The notes under the pieces are model-generated. The model was not told where the DNA came from and did no database searches. It was given only the letters and a program-made list of their open reading frames with translations. A program made the position numbers and the translations under genes. Shown in pieces: positions 43,793 to 53,410 of a stretch of DNA of 64,000 bases. This DNA is from Streptomyces antnestii (GTDB lineage: Bacteria; Actinomycetota; Actinomycetes; Streptomycetales; Streptomycetaceae): contig NZ_RZYA01000006.1 in assembly GCF_004005495.1 (NCBI RefSeq), positions 62,001-126,000 of the forward strand, read 5' to 3'. The first letter of the stretch is position 1; every line of letters begins with the position of its first letter.

Positions 43793-45268
43793 TTACTGGG
43801 TGGCGCCGACCGGCTCGTCGGCGTCCGCCTCGGCCCCGCGCCCGGCGAGCCGTTCGCGCCAGGTGGCGAGCACCGCGGCGTCGGTCGGCTTGGTGGCGAG
43901 CGAGACGATGACGTACGCGGCGAGGGACAGCACGAGGCCGTAGTAGACGGGCTCGTTGGCGAGGATTCCGTAGCCCGCCATCAGGCCGATGACGCCGAGT
44001 CCGCCGACGATGACGGCGGCGAGGGCGCCGGCCACGGTGCCGCGCTTCCACAGCAGGCCGCCGAGGATGGGCACGAGGAGCCCGCCGACGAGCAGGTTGT
44101 AGGCGACGGTCAGGGCCTCGACGACGTTGTTGAGCGCGATGGCGATGCAGATCGTCGCGACACCCATGATGAGGATGAAGAGGCGGTTGCCCTTCACCTC
44201 GTCGTGCGGTTCGTCGCCGCTCGCGCCCGACGGCTTGATGACGCCGCGCAGCCGCGACCAGATGTCGTTGTTGGCGACGGTCGCGCAGGCGATCAGCGCG
44301 CCGGACGAGGTCGACATGACGGCGGCGAGCGCGGCGGCGAGCACGAGGCCGCGCACACCGATGGGGAGTTCGTCCTTGACGATGGTCGCGAACGCGGAGT
44401 CGGGGCTGGACAGGTGCGGGTACATGACCTTCGCGGCGGTGCCGATGACGGCGCCGGCGATGGCGTACAGGAGGCAGTAGGTGCCGGCGACGGTGCCGCC
44501 GATGCGGGCGACCTTGTCGCTGCGGGCGGTGAACACGCGCTGCCAGATGTCCTGGCCGATCAGCATGCCGAACGTGTAGATGAGCACGTAGGTGAAGATC
44601 GTCTCGCCGCCGATGCCCAGCGGGTCGAAGTAGGTGGTCGGCAGCTTGGCCTTCATCTCGCTGAAGCCGCCGGCCTTGATCACGGCGATCGGCAGGAGAA
44701 GCAGGAGCACGCCGATGGTCTTCACCACGAACTGCACCATGTCGGTGAGGGTGATGGACCACATGCCACCGAGCGTGGAGTAGGCGACGACGATGGCGCC
44801 GCCCAGGATGATCGCGAACGTGCGGGGCATGTCGAACAGCACGTCGAAGATCGTGGCGTAGGCGATGGTCGAGGTGACGGCGAGCATCAGCGTGTACGCC
44901 CACATCACGACACCGGAGATGACGCCGGCCCGGCCGCCGTACCGCAGGTCGAGCATTTCGGAGACGGTGTAGACCTTCAGGCGGGCGATGCGCGCCGAGA
45001 AGAAGACCGAGAGGGCGAGCAGGCCGAGGCCGATGGTGAAGACCATCCAGGCGCCGGACAGGCCGTACTGGTAGCCGAGGCCCACGCCGCCGATGGTGGA
45101 GGCACCGCCGAGGACGATCGCGGCCATGGTGCCGGAGTACATCATCGGGCCGAGCCTGCGGCCCGCCACCAGGAACTCGCTCTTGGACTTGGCGCGGCGC
45201 ATGCCCCACCAGCCCATGGCGAGCATGCCGGCCAAGTAGAGGACGATCACTGTGTAGTCGACGGCCAT
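43793..45268 (-). CDS. Sodium:solute symporter (SSS family)
   Basis: A 491-residue membrane transporter with about 13 helices. [19 protein letters not shown] begins helix 1; [14 protein letters not shown] is the family loop before helix 2; [20 protein letters not shown] holds the conserved sodium-site Ser/Thr residues. It imports an organic solute with sodium, probably the guanidino compound, polyamine or purine-derived nitrogen source used by the genes downstream. The ATG at 45268 has AAGGAGG upstream. It is divergent from the PucR regulator. Confidence 0.9.
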   Translation of the reverse strand: MAVDYTVIVLYLAGMLAMGWWGMRRAKSKSEFLVAGRRLGPMMYSGTMAAIVLGGASTIGGVGLGYQYGLSGAWMVFTIGLGLLALSVFFSARIARLKVYTVSEMLDLRYGGRAGVISGVVMWAYTLMLAVTSTIAYATIFDVLFDMPRTFAIILGGAIVVAYSTLGGMWSITLTDMVQFVVKTIGVLLLLLPIAVIKAGGFSEMKAKLPTTYFDPLGIGGETIFTYVLIYTFGMLIGQDIWQRVFTARSDKVARIGGTVAGTYCLLYAIAGAVIGTAAKVMYPHLSSPDSAFATIVKDELPIGVRGLVLAAALAAVMSTSSGALIACATVANNDIWSRLRGVIKPSGASGDEPHDEVKGNRLFILIMGVATICIAIALNNVVEALTVAYNLLVGGLLVPILGGLLWKRGTVAGALAAVIVGGLGVIGLMAGYGILANEPVYYGLVLSLAAYVIVSLATKPTDAAVLATWRERLAGRGAEADADEPVGATQ

Positions 45269-45457
45269 AGGGCCCTCCTTCGCGCACCTCGGTGGCGTGT
45301 CGTGCAGATGGGGGTGTGGAGATGGGGGTGGACCGGCCGTGGGGACATCCGCCCGTACCCGCGGCCTGCGGTCGGCACGACCTTAGGTGGCCTGAAAGCA
45401 ACGCTGAAGTGTACTTTTTATCCACTCTCTCGCGACTGGATGGAGAAATCGTCCACC

Positions 45458-46975
45458 ATGCCGGACGCAACCCGGTCGACGGCGGGCCCGTCAGCACCCT
45501 CCGTACCCGCAGGCCCACCCGCACCGGCCGTCCCGCCGACGCCGCCGGTGCCGCTCGTCGCGCTGCTCGCCCGCGAGGACCTCGGCCTGCGCCAGATCGC
45601 GGGCCCGGCCGTCGGCCCCGACACGGTGATCCACTGGGCGCACACGTCCGAGATGGCCGACCCGTACCCGTATCTGCTCGGCGGCGAGCTGCTGCTGACC
45701 GCCGGGGTGCACGCGACGGAGGCCGCGGGGACGGGGCCCTACTACGACGACTACGTGGCGCGGGTCGTCGAGGCGGGCGGCGCGGCGCTCGGCTTCGGTG
45801 TCGCGCCGGTGCACGACACCGTGCCGCGCGCCCTGGTCGAGGCCTGTGAGCGGCACGGCCTGCCGCTCTTCGAGGTGCCGCCCCGCACCACGTTCAGCGA
45901 GGTCGCGCGCGCGGTCTGGCAGCTCATGGCGCAGGCGCGCATGGCCGAGCTGCGCCGGGTCAGCGAGGCGCAGCAGGGCCTCGCCACGGCGGCGGCGCGG
46001 CCCGACCCGGTGCCCGCCGTGCTGCGCCAGCTCGCCCAGCGCACCGGCGGCTGGGCCCAGCTCACCGCGCCGGACGGCACGGAGGTCGGCCGCGCGGGCC
46101 CCGCGCCCGGGCCCGAGGTGACGGCGGCGATGGCCCAGCTGATGCGGATCGTGCGCCCCGGCGAGACCCGTCTCTTCCCCTCCCCCACGTCGGCGGCGGA
46201 CACGGTGGGCGGCACGCATCTCGCGGCGTACGCGCTGGGCGGCGGCCAGGGGTACGCCCTCGGGACGGCGGTCGGCCACCGGGACCCGGGCGGCCACACG
46301 ATCGCGGGCGTCGCCGTCGTGCTGCTGTCGCTGCTGACCGGGGAGCACCAGACGACGGCCGAGTCGGCGCGCTCGGCCGCTCTGGTGCGGCTCCTCCTCG
46401 GCGAGGGCCCGGCGGACGTGGCGCCGCTCCTCGGAGAGGGCACATGGCGGGTGGTCCACGCGGCCCCCGACCGGGCGGGTCCGCCGCCCGTCGCGCTCGG
46501 CACGCCCTTGCTCGACGCCACCGACTCCCTCATACGCGCCCTGCTGCCCGCCGACCAGGAGGTCGTCGTCCAGGAGGGCTGGTGTCTCGGGGTGAGCGCC
46601 GCCGCGCCGACGGACGCGCTGCCGGCGGCCGACGCGCAGGCGGCCCGCGCCCTGGCCCGCGCGAAGGCGACCCGCACCCCGCTCCTGCACCACCGCGCGG
46701 ACGCGCGGGGCCTCGCCGCGCTCGTCGACCCGGGCGAGGCGGCGGCCCACTCGCGGGCGCTTCTCGCGCCGATCTCCCATACGCCGGCCCTGCCGCAGAC
46801 CCTGCGCACCTGGCTTTCCCTGCACGGCAGTTGGGACCGTACGGCCACCGCGCTCGCCGTCCACCGCAACACCGTCCGTCAGCGCATCGCGAAGTGCGCG
46901 ACGCTTCTGGACGTCGACCTGGACGACCCCGACGTACGCATGGAGCTGTGGTTCGCGCTGCGCCACGCAGAGTGA
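45458..46975 (+). CDS. PucR-family transcriptional regulator
   Basis: A 505-residue regulator. After a Pro/Ala-rich start comes the PucR N-terminal domain (VPLVALLAREDLGLRQIAG, HTSEMADPYPYLLGGELLLT), a middle GGDEF-like region, and a C-terminal helix-turn-helix (SWDRTATALAVHRNTVRQRI). Members often activate nitrogen-compound catabolism in response to the substrate. It is divergent from the symporter/ureohydrolase/ThDP genes and is their likely regulator. I start at the ATG at 45458 with GGAGAA upstream; an ATG at 45440 is possible. Confidence 0.88.
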   Translation: MPDATRSTAGPSAPSVPAGPPAPAVPPTPPVPLVALLAREDLGLRQIAGPAVGPDTVIHWAHTSEMADPYPYLLGGELLLTAGVHATEAAGTGPYYDDYVARVVEAGGAALGFGVAPVHDTVPRALVEACERHGLPLFEVPPRTTFSEVARAVWQLMAQARMAELRRVSEAQQGLATAAARPDPVPAVLRQLAQRTGGWAQLTAPDGTEVGRAGPAPGPEVTAAMAQLMRIVRPGETRLFPSPTSAADTVGGTHLAAYALGGGQGYALGTAVGHRDPGGHTIAGVAVVLLSLLTGEHQTTAESARSAALVRLLLGEGPADVAPLLGEGTWRVVHAAPDRAGPPPVALGTPLLDATDSLIRALLPADQEVVVQEGWCLGVSAAAPTDALPAADAQAARALARAKATRTPLLHHRADARGLAALVDPGEAAAHSRALLAPISHTPALPQTLRTWLSLHGSWDRTATALAVHRNTVRQRIAKCATLLDVDLDDPDVRMELWFALRHAE

Positions 46976-47037
46976 CGCACGTCCCACCCTCCGGGACGCC
47001 GGGTCCACGACGATCTCCCGGCGGCACAATGGATCCC

Positions 47038-47835
47038 ATGCCGATATCCGGGATCCCCAGCCGCGCCGCGCTCGTCGACCATCTGATCCGCACCCGCATC
47101 GCGGGCGACGTGGCCACCCCCCGCGACAACAACCTCGCCCACTACCGCAGGCTCGCGAACGGCGACCGCCACTACTGGCTCGGCCTGGAACTCGGCGATC
47201 GCTGGACCGACGAGCAGGACGTCCTCGCGGTGATGGCGGAGCGGTGCGGCGTGAACGACGACCACGAGTTCCGCTTCGGCCAGGACACCATCGACCCGGA
47301 GCTCACGGTCGACGCCCTGGAGCGGATGGCGGCGCGCCTGCGCAAGGCGGCGGCCGGCGAGGAGCGTGTCTTGTTCGCTACGGGCCACCCGGGCGGGCTG
47401 CTCGACGTGCACCGGGCGACGGCGGCGGCGCTGCGCGCGGCGGGCTGCGAGATCGTCGTGATCCCGGAGGGGCTAGCGACGGACGAGGGCATGGTCTTCC
47501 AGTTCGCGGACGTGGCGGTCCTGGAGCGGGGCGCGACGCTGTGGCACACGCACTCCCCGGACCCGATGGCGCGGATCCTGGACGGCCTGGAGCGCGAGGG
47601 CCGCCCGCTGCCGGACCTGGTCGTCGCGGACCACGGCTGGGCGGGCTGCGCGGGGCAGCGCGGCATCGACTCCGTCGGCTACGCGGACAGCAACGACCCT
47701 GCGCTGTTCATCGGCGAGGCCGAGGGCACGCTGCAGGTGACGGTGCCCCTCGACGACCACGTCACGAGCCCGCGCCACTACGACCCGATGACGGCGTACC
47801 TCCTGGACGCGGCGGGCCTCAGCCCCACGGGCTGA
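47038..47835 (+). CDS. Phosphatase-like conserved actinobacterial protein
   Basis: A 265-residue protein conserved in Streptomyces and usually annotated as a phosphatase. The core has RVLFATGHPGGLLDVHR, VVIPEGLATDEG, LWHTHSP and VADHGWAG, a nucleotide-binding-like alpha/beta layout with several conserved His and Asp residues. I cannot assign a reaction. An ATG nine bases upstream (47029) is also possible. Its last 17 bases overlap the end of the convergent CDF transporter gene. Confidence 0.7.
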   Translation: MPISGIPSRAALVDHLIRTRIAGDVATPRDNNLAHYRRLANGDRHYWLGLELGDRWTDEQDVLAVMAERCGVNDDHEFRFGQDTIDPELTVDALERMAARLRKAAAGEERVLFATGHPGGLLDVHRATAAALRAAGCEIVVIPEGLATDEGMVFQFADVAVLERGATLWHTHSPDPMARILDGLEREGRPLPDLVVADHGWAGCAGQRGIDSVGYADSNDPALFIGEAEGTLQVTVPLDDHVTSPRHYDPMTAYLLDAAGLSPTG

Positions 47836-48820
47836 GCCCTTCCTCGCGGCGCTGCGCGAACCCCGGCGTCGGGTCCAGGTAGACCCGGCGCACATGCGGG
47901 AAGCGCTCCCGAAGCCGCCGCGCGGCCTCCTCGCAGGCCCACTCGATCTGGGCGGCGGTGGACGCGTCGCGGAAGTCGACCTTCGCGGCGACGAGGGCCT
48001 CGCGCGGGCCCTGGACGAGGGTGGTCAGTTCGAGGACGGCCTCGACGTGCTCGACCCCGGCGATGATCCCGCGGATCTCCTGCCGGACCGGTTCCGGAAG
48101 GGGCCGCCCGATGAGGAGTTCGGCGTTCGACCGGCCCAGGACCCAGGCGACGTACAGGAGCAGTACGCCGATGCACAGGGACGCGACGGCGTCGTACACG
48201 CCGGAGCCGGTGAGCTGGCCGCCGAGGAGTCCGCCCGCGGCGAGCACGAGGCCGACGAGGGCCGCGGAGTCCTCCATGACGACGGCCTTGACGGCGGTGT
48301 CGGGCGTCCGGCGCAGGTATCTGCCCATGGGCGCGCCGAGCCGGGCGGCCTCGGCGCGGGCCTGCCGCATGCCGGTGCGCAGGGAGAGGCCCTCCAGGAG
48401 GAAGGCGACGGCGAGGACGATGTACGAGACGAGCGGGTCGCCGAGCTCCTCCCCTGCCGCCAGCGTGTGGATGCCGTCGTAGAGGGAGAAGACGGCGCCG
48501 CCCACGAACGTGGCGACGGCGGCGAGCATGGCCCAGATGTAGCGCTCCGGACCGTAGCCGAGGGGGTGGTCCTCGTCGGCGGGCTTCTCGCTGCGCTTGA
48601 GGGCGGTGAGCAGCAGGACCTCGGTGACCGTGTCGGCCACCGAATGGGCGGCCTCCGACAGCATGGCGCTCGACCCGCTGATGACGCCGGCGACGCCCTT
48701 CGCGAGGGCGATCCCGAGGTTGGCGACCGCCGCCACGATGACGGTGAAAGTGCTCTCGCCGCCGCCGTTCCCACCCGTGTCGCCGGCCGTCCCGGTCGTC
48801 CGCTCAGCGCTCGTGCCCAT
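47819..48820 (-). CDS. Cation diffusion facilitator (metal efflux)
   Basis: A 333-residue CDF transporter with five to six membrane helices that exchanges a divalent metal (Zn, Co, Fe or Mn) for protons. Helix 2 carries SEAAHSVADTVTEVLLL (His-x3-Asp site); helix 5 reads VVMEDSAALVGL, with Glu-Asp rather than the classic His-x3-Asp, as in several actinobacterial CDFs of different metal choice. The cytoplasmic tail (about 245-333) has the usual ferredoxin-like fold. The gene is monocistronic and convergent with the phosphatase-like gene. Confidence 0.9.
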   Translation of the reverse strand: MGTSAERTTGTAGDTGGNGGGESTFTVIVAAVANLGIALAKGVAGVISGSSAMLSEAAHSVADTVTEVLLLTALKRSEKPADEDHPLGYGPERYIWAMLAAVATFVGGAVFSLYDGIHTLAAGEELGDPLVSYIVLAVAFLLEGLSLRTGMRQARAEAARLGAPMGRYLRRTPDTAVKAVVMEDSAALVGLVLAAGGLLGGQLTGSGVYDAVASLCIGVLLLYVAWVLGRSNAELLIGRPLPEPVRQEIRGIIAGVEHVEAVLELTTLVQGPREALVAAKVDFRDASTAAQIEWACEEAARRLRERFPHVRRVYLDPTPGFAQRREEGLSPWG

Positions 48821-48866
48821 GCAGGTGACGGTATGTCCGATCGGTATGGGACGCGACCACGCGGGG

Positions 48867-49748
48867 TCAGCGCGGTACGCGGACCACGCCCTCCTGGATC
48901 ACGGAGATCGCGAGCTGTCCGTCGCGGGTGTAGATGCGGGCCTGGCCGAGGCCGCGCCCGCCCGACGCCGAGGGCGACTCCTGGTCGTACAGGAGCCACT
49001 CGTCCGCGCGGAACGGCCGGTGGAACCACATCGCGTGGTCGAGCGAGGCGCCCACGACGTCGCCCACGGCCCAGCCCCCGCGCCCGTGCGCGAGCAGCAC
49101 GGAGTCGAGGAGCGTCATGTCGGAGACGTACGTGGCGAGGCAGACGTGCAGCAGCGGCTCGTCGATGACGCCGTCGAGCTTGCCGTTGGTGCGGAACCAG
49201 ACCTGCGAGCGCGGTTCCTTCGGGGTGCCGACGCTGCCGAACGGCGGGGCGTCCACGTACCGCAGGTCGACGGCCTCGCGCGCTTCGAGGAGGCGCTCGG
49301 CGACGCCGGGCTCGACGAACGCGTCGGCGTAGCGCGGCAGGATCTCGGCGGCGGTGGGCAGCGTCTCCGGGTCGGGCGCGGGCGGCATGGCGGCCTGGTG
49401 CTCGAGCCCGTCCTCGTACGTCTGGAAGGACGCGGAGAGGTGGAAGATCGGCTGGCCGTGCTGGACGGCGACGACGCGGCGCGTGGTGAAGGAGCGCCCG
49501 TCGCGGATCCGGTCGACCGTGTAGACGATGGGCGCGCCGGGGTCGCCGGGGCGCAGGAAGTACGCGTGCAGCGAGTGCGCGTGCCGCTCCGCGGGGACGG
49601 TGCGGCCGGCGGCGACGAGCGCCTGGGCCGCGACCTGGCCGCCGAAGACCCGGGGGACGACGGCGGAGCGGGACTGCCCGCGGAAGATGTCCTGCTCGAT
49701 CTGCTCCAGGTCGAGCAGATCGAGCAGGGACTTCAGTGCCTGATTCAT
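48867..49748 (-). CDS. tesB: Acyl-CoA thioesterase II
   Basis: A 293-residue double-hotdog thioesterase that hydrolyses acyl-CoA to free acid and CoA. Features: FRGQSRSAVVPRVFGGQVAAQAL at the start of the first hotdog, LHAYFLRPGD, the catalytic Asp region SLDHAMWFHRPFRADEW, and a Gln/Ser pair further on. It lies 36 bases downstream of the acyl-CoA dehydrogenase gene on the same strand and is probably co-transcribed. Confidence 0.92.
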   Translation of the reverse strand: MNQALKSLLDLLDLEQIEQDIFRGQSRSAVVPRVFGGQVAAQALVAAGRTVPAERHAHSLHAYFLRPGDPGAPIVYTVDRIRDGRSFTTRRVVAVQHGQPIFHLSASFQTYEDGLEHQAAMPPAPDPETLPTAAEILPRYADAFVEPGVAERLLEAREAVDLRYVDAPPFGSVGTPKEPRSQVWFRTNGKLDGVIDEPLLHVCLATYVSDMTLLDSVLLAHGRGGWAVGDVVGASLDHAMWFHRPFRADEWLLYDQESPSASGGRGLGQARIYTRDGQLAISVIQEGVVRVPR

Positions 49749-49784
49749 ACAGCCAGTTCTACAGAAGGCGGAGGGACGGGCGGG

Positions 49785-50942
49785 TTACAGGCCCATGTCC
49801 TTCGCGATGATCGTCTTCATGATCTCGCTGGTGCCGCCGTAGATGCGGTTGACGCGGTTGTCCGCGTACAGGCGGGCGATCGGGTACTCGTTCATGAAGC
49901 CGTAGCCGCCGTGCAGCTGGAGGCAGCGGTCGATGACGCGGTGCGCGACCTCGGTGCAGAACAGCTTGGCGCTGGCGGCCTCGGCGGGGGTCAGCTCGCC
50001 CGCGTCGAGGGCCTCGAGAGCGCGGTCGGCGACGGCCTCGGCGGCGTCCACCTCGGCCTGGCAGGCCGCCAGCTCGAACTTGGTGTTCTGGAAGGAGGCG
50101 ACGGGCTTGCCGAAGACGGTGCGCTCCTGGACGTACTCCTTGGCGAACCGGACGGCGGCCTTGGCCTGCGCGTAGGCGCCGAAGGCGATGCCCCAGCGCT
50201 CGGAGGCGAGGTTGTGGCCGAGGTAGTAGAAGCCCTTGTTCTCCTCGCCGAGGAGGTCCTCGACGGGGACCTTCACGTCGACGAACGCCAGCTCGGCGGT
50301 GTCTGAGGTCTTCAGGCCGAGCTTGTCGAGCTTTCGGCCTATGGAGTAGCCCTCGGACTTGGTGTCCACCGCGAAGAGGGAGATGCCGTGGCGGCGGTCC
50401 TCGGCGGTGGGCGCGTCGGTGCGGGCGCAGACGATCACCTTGTCGGCGTGGACGCCGCCGGTGATGAAGGTCTTGGCGCCGTTGAGGACGTAGTGCGTGC
50501 CGTCCTCGGAGAGCTTGGCGGTGGTCTTCATGCCCGCGAGGTCGGAGCCGGTGCCCGGCTCGGTCATCGCGAGGGCCCACATCTCCTCGCCGGAGACGAA
50601 CTTCGGCAGGAAGCGCTTCTTCTGCTCGTCGGTGGCGAGCATCTTGATGTACGGGAGGCCGAGCAGCACGTGCACGCCGGAGCCGCCGAACTGGACGCCC
50701 GCGCGCGAGGTCTCCTCGTACATCACCGCCTCGAACTTGTACGAGTCGATGCCGGCGCCGCCGAACTCCTCGGGCACGCGGATGCCGAAGACGCCGAGCT
50801 CGGCGAGCTTGTAGTAGAAGTCGCGCGGGGCCTGTCCGGCCGCGAACCACTCGTCGTAGACGGGCACGACCTCGGCCTCGATGAAGGCGCGGATGGTGTC
50901 CCGGAACGCCTCGTGGTCCTCGTTGAAAACGGTACGGCGCAC
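49785..50942 (-). CDS. Acyl-CoA dehydrogenase
   Basis: A 385-residue FAD enzyme that introduces the alpha-beta double bond into an acyl-CoA. The FAD/substrate signature AMTEPGTGSDLAGMKT and the C-terminal signature QLHGGYGFMNEYPIAR are present; the catalytic base is the Glu in YGGTSE. Substrate chain type is not decided; a relative is found beside the liu genes in S. coelicolor. I start at the GTG at 50942 because AAGGAG sits six bases upstream; two earlier starts (50978, 50975) are possible. Confidence 0.92.
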   Translation of the reverse strand: MRRTVFNEDHEAFRDTIRAFIEAEVVPVYDEWFAAGQAPRDFYYKLAELGVFGIRVPEEFGGAGIDSYKFEAVMYEETSRAGVQFGGSGVHVLLGLPYIKMLATDEQKKRFLPKFVSGEEMWALAMTEPGTGSDLAGMKTTAKLSEDGTHYVLNGAKTFITGGVHADKVIVCARTDAPTAEDRRHGISLFAVDTKSEGYSIGRKLDKLGLKTSDTAELAFVDVKVPVEDLLGEENKGFYYLGHNLASERWGIAFGAYAQAKAAVRFAKEYVQERTVFGKPVASFQNTKFELAACQAEVDAAEAVADRALEALDAGELTPAEAASAKLFCTEVAHRVIDRCLQLHGGYGFMNEYPIARLYADNRVNRIYGGTSEIMKTIIAKDMGL

Positions 50943-51064
50943 GACCTGCTCCTTCGGGTACGGCTGCAACGGCATCACTGCACGACTAAGCGCTTGCTCA
51001 GACTTACGTTACCCGCCAGTTAGCGGGAGCGTCCAGAGACGTGCGTCACGCCGGGGCAGGACCC

Positions 51065-51652
51065 TCAGGCCGCCTCGAAGGCTCCCCTCGCCATGCGGTG
51101 CAGCAGGCCCGCCGTCGCCTCGCGGCCCGGCAGCGCGCCGGGCCTGCCCAGGTGCGGGGTCGAGTTGAGCAGGCCGAAGACGGCGTGCACGGCCGCCCGC
51201 GCGGGCTGCTCCGGCAGGCCCGGATACGCCTCGCGGACCGCCGTCACCCACAGCTCGACGTACTGGCGCTGGAGCTGGCGCACCAGCTTGCGGTCGCTGT
51301 CGCGCAGGCGGTCCAGCTCACGGTCGTGCAGGGTGATCAGGGGGCGGTCGTCGAGGGCGAAGTCGATGTGCCCCTCGATGAGCGAGTCGAGCAGCGCGCC
51401 CGGGTCGCCGCCGTCGGACTCGGCGACGCGGCGCTTGCCGCCGGTCAGGAGCCGGCCGCTGATGCCGACGAGGAGTTCGGCGAGCATCGCGTCCTTGCCG
51501 GCGAAGTGCCGGTAGAGCCCGGGTCCACTGATGCCGACCGCGGCACCTATCTCGTCGACGCCGACCCCGTGGAACCCGCGCTCGGCGAAGAGCCGCGCGG
51601 CCTCCTTGAGGATCTGCTCGCGGCGGGTGGGGGCGTCGGTTCTGGTGGCCAT
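51065..51652 (-). CDS. TetR-family regulator of the liu operon
   Basis: A 195-residue TetR-type repressor. The helix-turn-helix reads AARLFAERGFHGVGVDEIGAAVGISGPGLYRHF; the ligand domain covers the rest. It is divergent from the acyl-CoA carboxylase gene, with two matching 16-bp palindromic boxes between them, so it most likely represses the leucine/isovalerate operon and itself until an acyl-CoA intermediate binds. Confidence 0.9.
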   Translation of the reverse strand: MATRTDAPTRREQILKEAARLFAERGFHGVGVDEIGAAVGISGPGLYRHFAGKDAMLAELLVGISGRLLTGGKRRVAESDGGDPGALLDSLIEGHIDFALDDRPLITLHDRELDRLRDSDRKLVRQLQRQYVELWVTAVREAYPGLPEQPARAAVHAVFGLLNSTPHLGRPGALPGREATAGLLHRMARGAFEAA

Positions 51653-51674
51653 GGACGTAATTCTAGACAGCGAC

Positions 51675-51719
51675 GTTAGCGGTCGTTAACCTGAAGGAAA
51701 CGCGTTAACGCTCATTAAC
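51675..51719. promoter_or_regulatory. Twin TetR operators in the liu divergent promoter
   Basis: GTTAGCGGTCGTTAAC (51675-51690) and GTTAACGCTCATTAAC (51704-51719) match at 12 of 16 positions and each is a near-palindrome. They start 29 bases apart between the TetR gene and the carboxylase gene. Confidence 0.75.
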
Positions 51720-51773
51720 CGAGCGGGAGCGCCGAAGCGAACCGATGCGCGAGCCGAACGAGGGGACTGCGCG

Positions 51774-53396
51774 ATGCAGGAGGCACCGGAGCTGACGAGC
51801 GCGGCCGATCCCGCGTCGGAGGCCTGGAAGGCCAACGAGGCGGCGCACGAGGCGCTGGCCGACGAGCTGCGCGGCAAGCTGGCCGCGGCCCGGCTCGGCG
51901 GCGGTGAGCGGGCCCGCGCCCGGCACACCGCGCGCGGCAAGCTGCTGCCGCGCGACCGCGTGGACACCCTGCTCGACCCGGGCTCCCCGTTCCTGGAGCT
52001 GGCGCCGCTCGCGGCCGACGGGATGTACGGGGGCGAGGCCCCGGCCGCCGGGGTGATCGCCGGGATCGGCCGGGTCAGCGGCCGCGAGTGCGTGATCGTG
52101 GCGAACGACGCGACGGTCAAGGGCGGCACGTACTACCCGATGACGGTGAAGAAGCACCTGCGCGCGCAGGAGGTGGCCCTGGAGAACCGGCTGCCGTGCG
52201 TGTACCTGGTGGACTCCGGGGGCGCCTTCCTGCCGATGCAGGACGAGGTCTTCCCCGACCGCGAGCACTTCGGGCGGATCTTCTACAACCAGGCGCGGAT
52301 GTCCGGCGCCGGCATCCCGCAGATCGCGGCGGTCCTCGGCTCGTGCACCGCGGGCGGGGCGTACGTCCCGGCGATGAGCGACGAGGCCGTGATCGTGCGC
52401 AATCAGGGCACGATCTTCCTGGGCGGCCCGCCCCTGGTGAAGGCGGCGACCGGCGAGGTCGTGACCGCGGAGGAGCTGGGCGGCGGCGAGGTCCACTCCC
52501 GCGTCTCGGGCGTCACGGACCATCTCGCGGAGGACGACGCGCACGCGCTGCGCATCGTGCGCACGATCGTCTCGACGCTCCCGGAGCGCGGCCCGCTGCC
52601 CTGGTCGGTGACGCAGGCGGTGGAGCCGAAGGTCGACCCGGCCGGGCTCTACGGGGCGGTGCCGGTCGACTCGCGCACCCCGTACGACGTGCGGGAGGTC
52701 ATCGCGCGCGTGGTGGACGGCTCACGGTTCGCCGAGTTCAAGTCGGAGTTCGGGCAGACGCTCATCACCGGCTTCGCCCGGATCCACGGCCACCCGGTCG
52801 GGATCGTCGCGAACAACGGCATCCTGTTCTCCGAGTCCGCCCAGAAGGGCGCGCACTTCATCGAGCTGTGCGACCAGCGCGGCATCCCGCTCGTGTTCCT
52901 GCAGAACATCTCCGGCTTCATGGTCGGCCGGGACTACGAGGCGGGCGGGATCGCCAAGCACGGCGCCAAGATGGTCACGGCCGTCGCCAGCACCCGCGTA
53001 CCGAAGCTGACCGTCGTCGTCGGCGGGTCGTACGGCGCGGGGAACTACTCGATGTGCGGCCGGGCCTACTCGCCGCGCTTCCTGTGGATGTGGCCCAACG
53101 CCAAGATCTCCGTGATGGGCGGCGAGCAGGCCGCCTCCGTCCTCGCGACCGTCAAGCGCGACCAGCTGGAGGCGCGCGGCGAGACCTGGCCCCCCGAGGA
53201 CGAGGACGCGTTCAAGGCGCCGATCCGCGCCCAGTACGAGCACCAGGGGAACGCCTACTACGCGACGGCCCGGCTCTGGGACGACGGCGTGATCGACCCG
53301 CTGGAGACCCGGCAGGTCCTCGGCCTCGCCCTGACCGCCTGTGCCCACGCGCCGCTGCCGGAGAAGTCCGGCGGCTTCGGCGTCTTCCGGATGTGA
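51774..53396 (+). CDS. accD1: Acyl-CoA (methylcrotonyl-CoA) carboxyltransferase
   Basis: A 540-residue carboxyltransferase beta subunit that moves CO2 from biotin to 3-methylcrotonyl-CoA in leucine breakdown. The two crotonase-fold halves carry the oxyanion-hole glycines ([37 protein letters not shown]). [19 protein letters not shown] is typical of the methylcrotonyl/geranyl group rather than the propionyl group. It is first of four plus-strand genes (carboxyltransferase, biotin carboxylase, HMG-CoA lyase, acyl-CoA dehydrogenase) equivalent to liuBDEA. Confidence 0.93.
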   Translation: MQEAPELTSAADPASEAWKANEAAHEALADELRGKLAAARLGGGERARARHTARGKLLPRDRVDTLLDPGSPFLELAPLAADGMYGGEAPAAGVIAGIGRVSGRECVIVANDATVKGGTYYPMTVKKHLRAQEVALENRLPCVYLVDSGGAFLPMQDEVFPDREHFGRIFYNQARMSGAGIPQIAAVLGSCTAGGAYVPAMSDEAVIVRNQGTIFLGGPPLVKAATGEVVTAEELGGGEVHSRVSGVTDHLAEDDAHALRIVRTIVSTLPERGPLPWSVTQAVEPKVDPAGLYGAVPVDSRTPYDVREVIARVVDGSRFAEFKSEFGQTLITGFARIHGHPVGIVANNGILFSESAQKGAHFIELCDQRGIPLVFLQNISGFMVGRDYEAGGIAKHGAKMVTAVASTRVPKLTVVVGGSYGAGNYSMCGRAYSPRFLWMWPNAKISVMGGEQAASVLATVKRDQLEARGETWPPEDEDAFKAPIRAQYEHQGNAYYATARLWDDGVIDPLETRQVLGLALTACAHAPLPEKSGGFGVFRM

Positions 53397-53410
53397 GGGG
53401 AGGGACCCCA

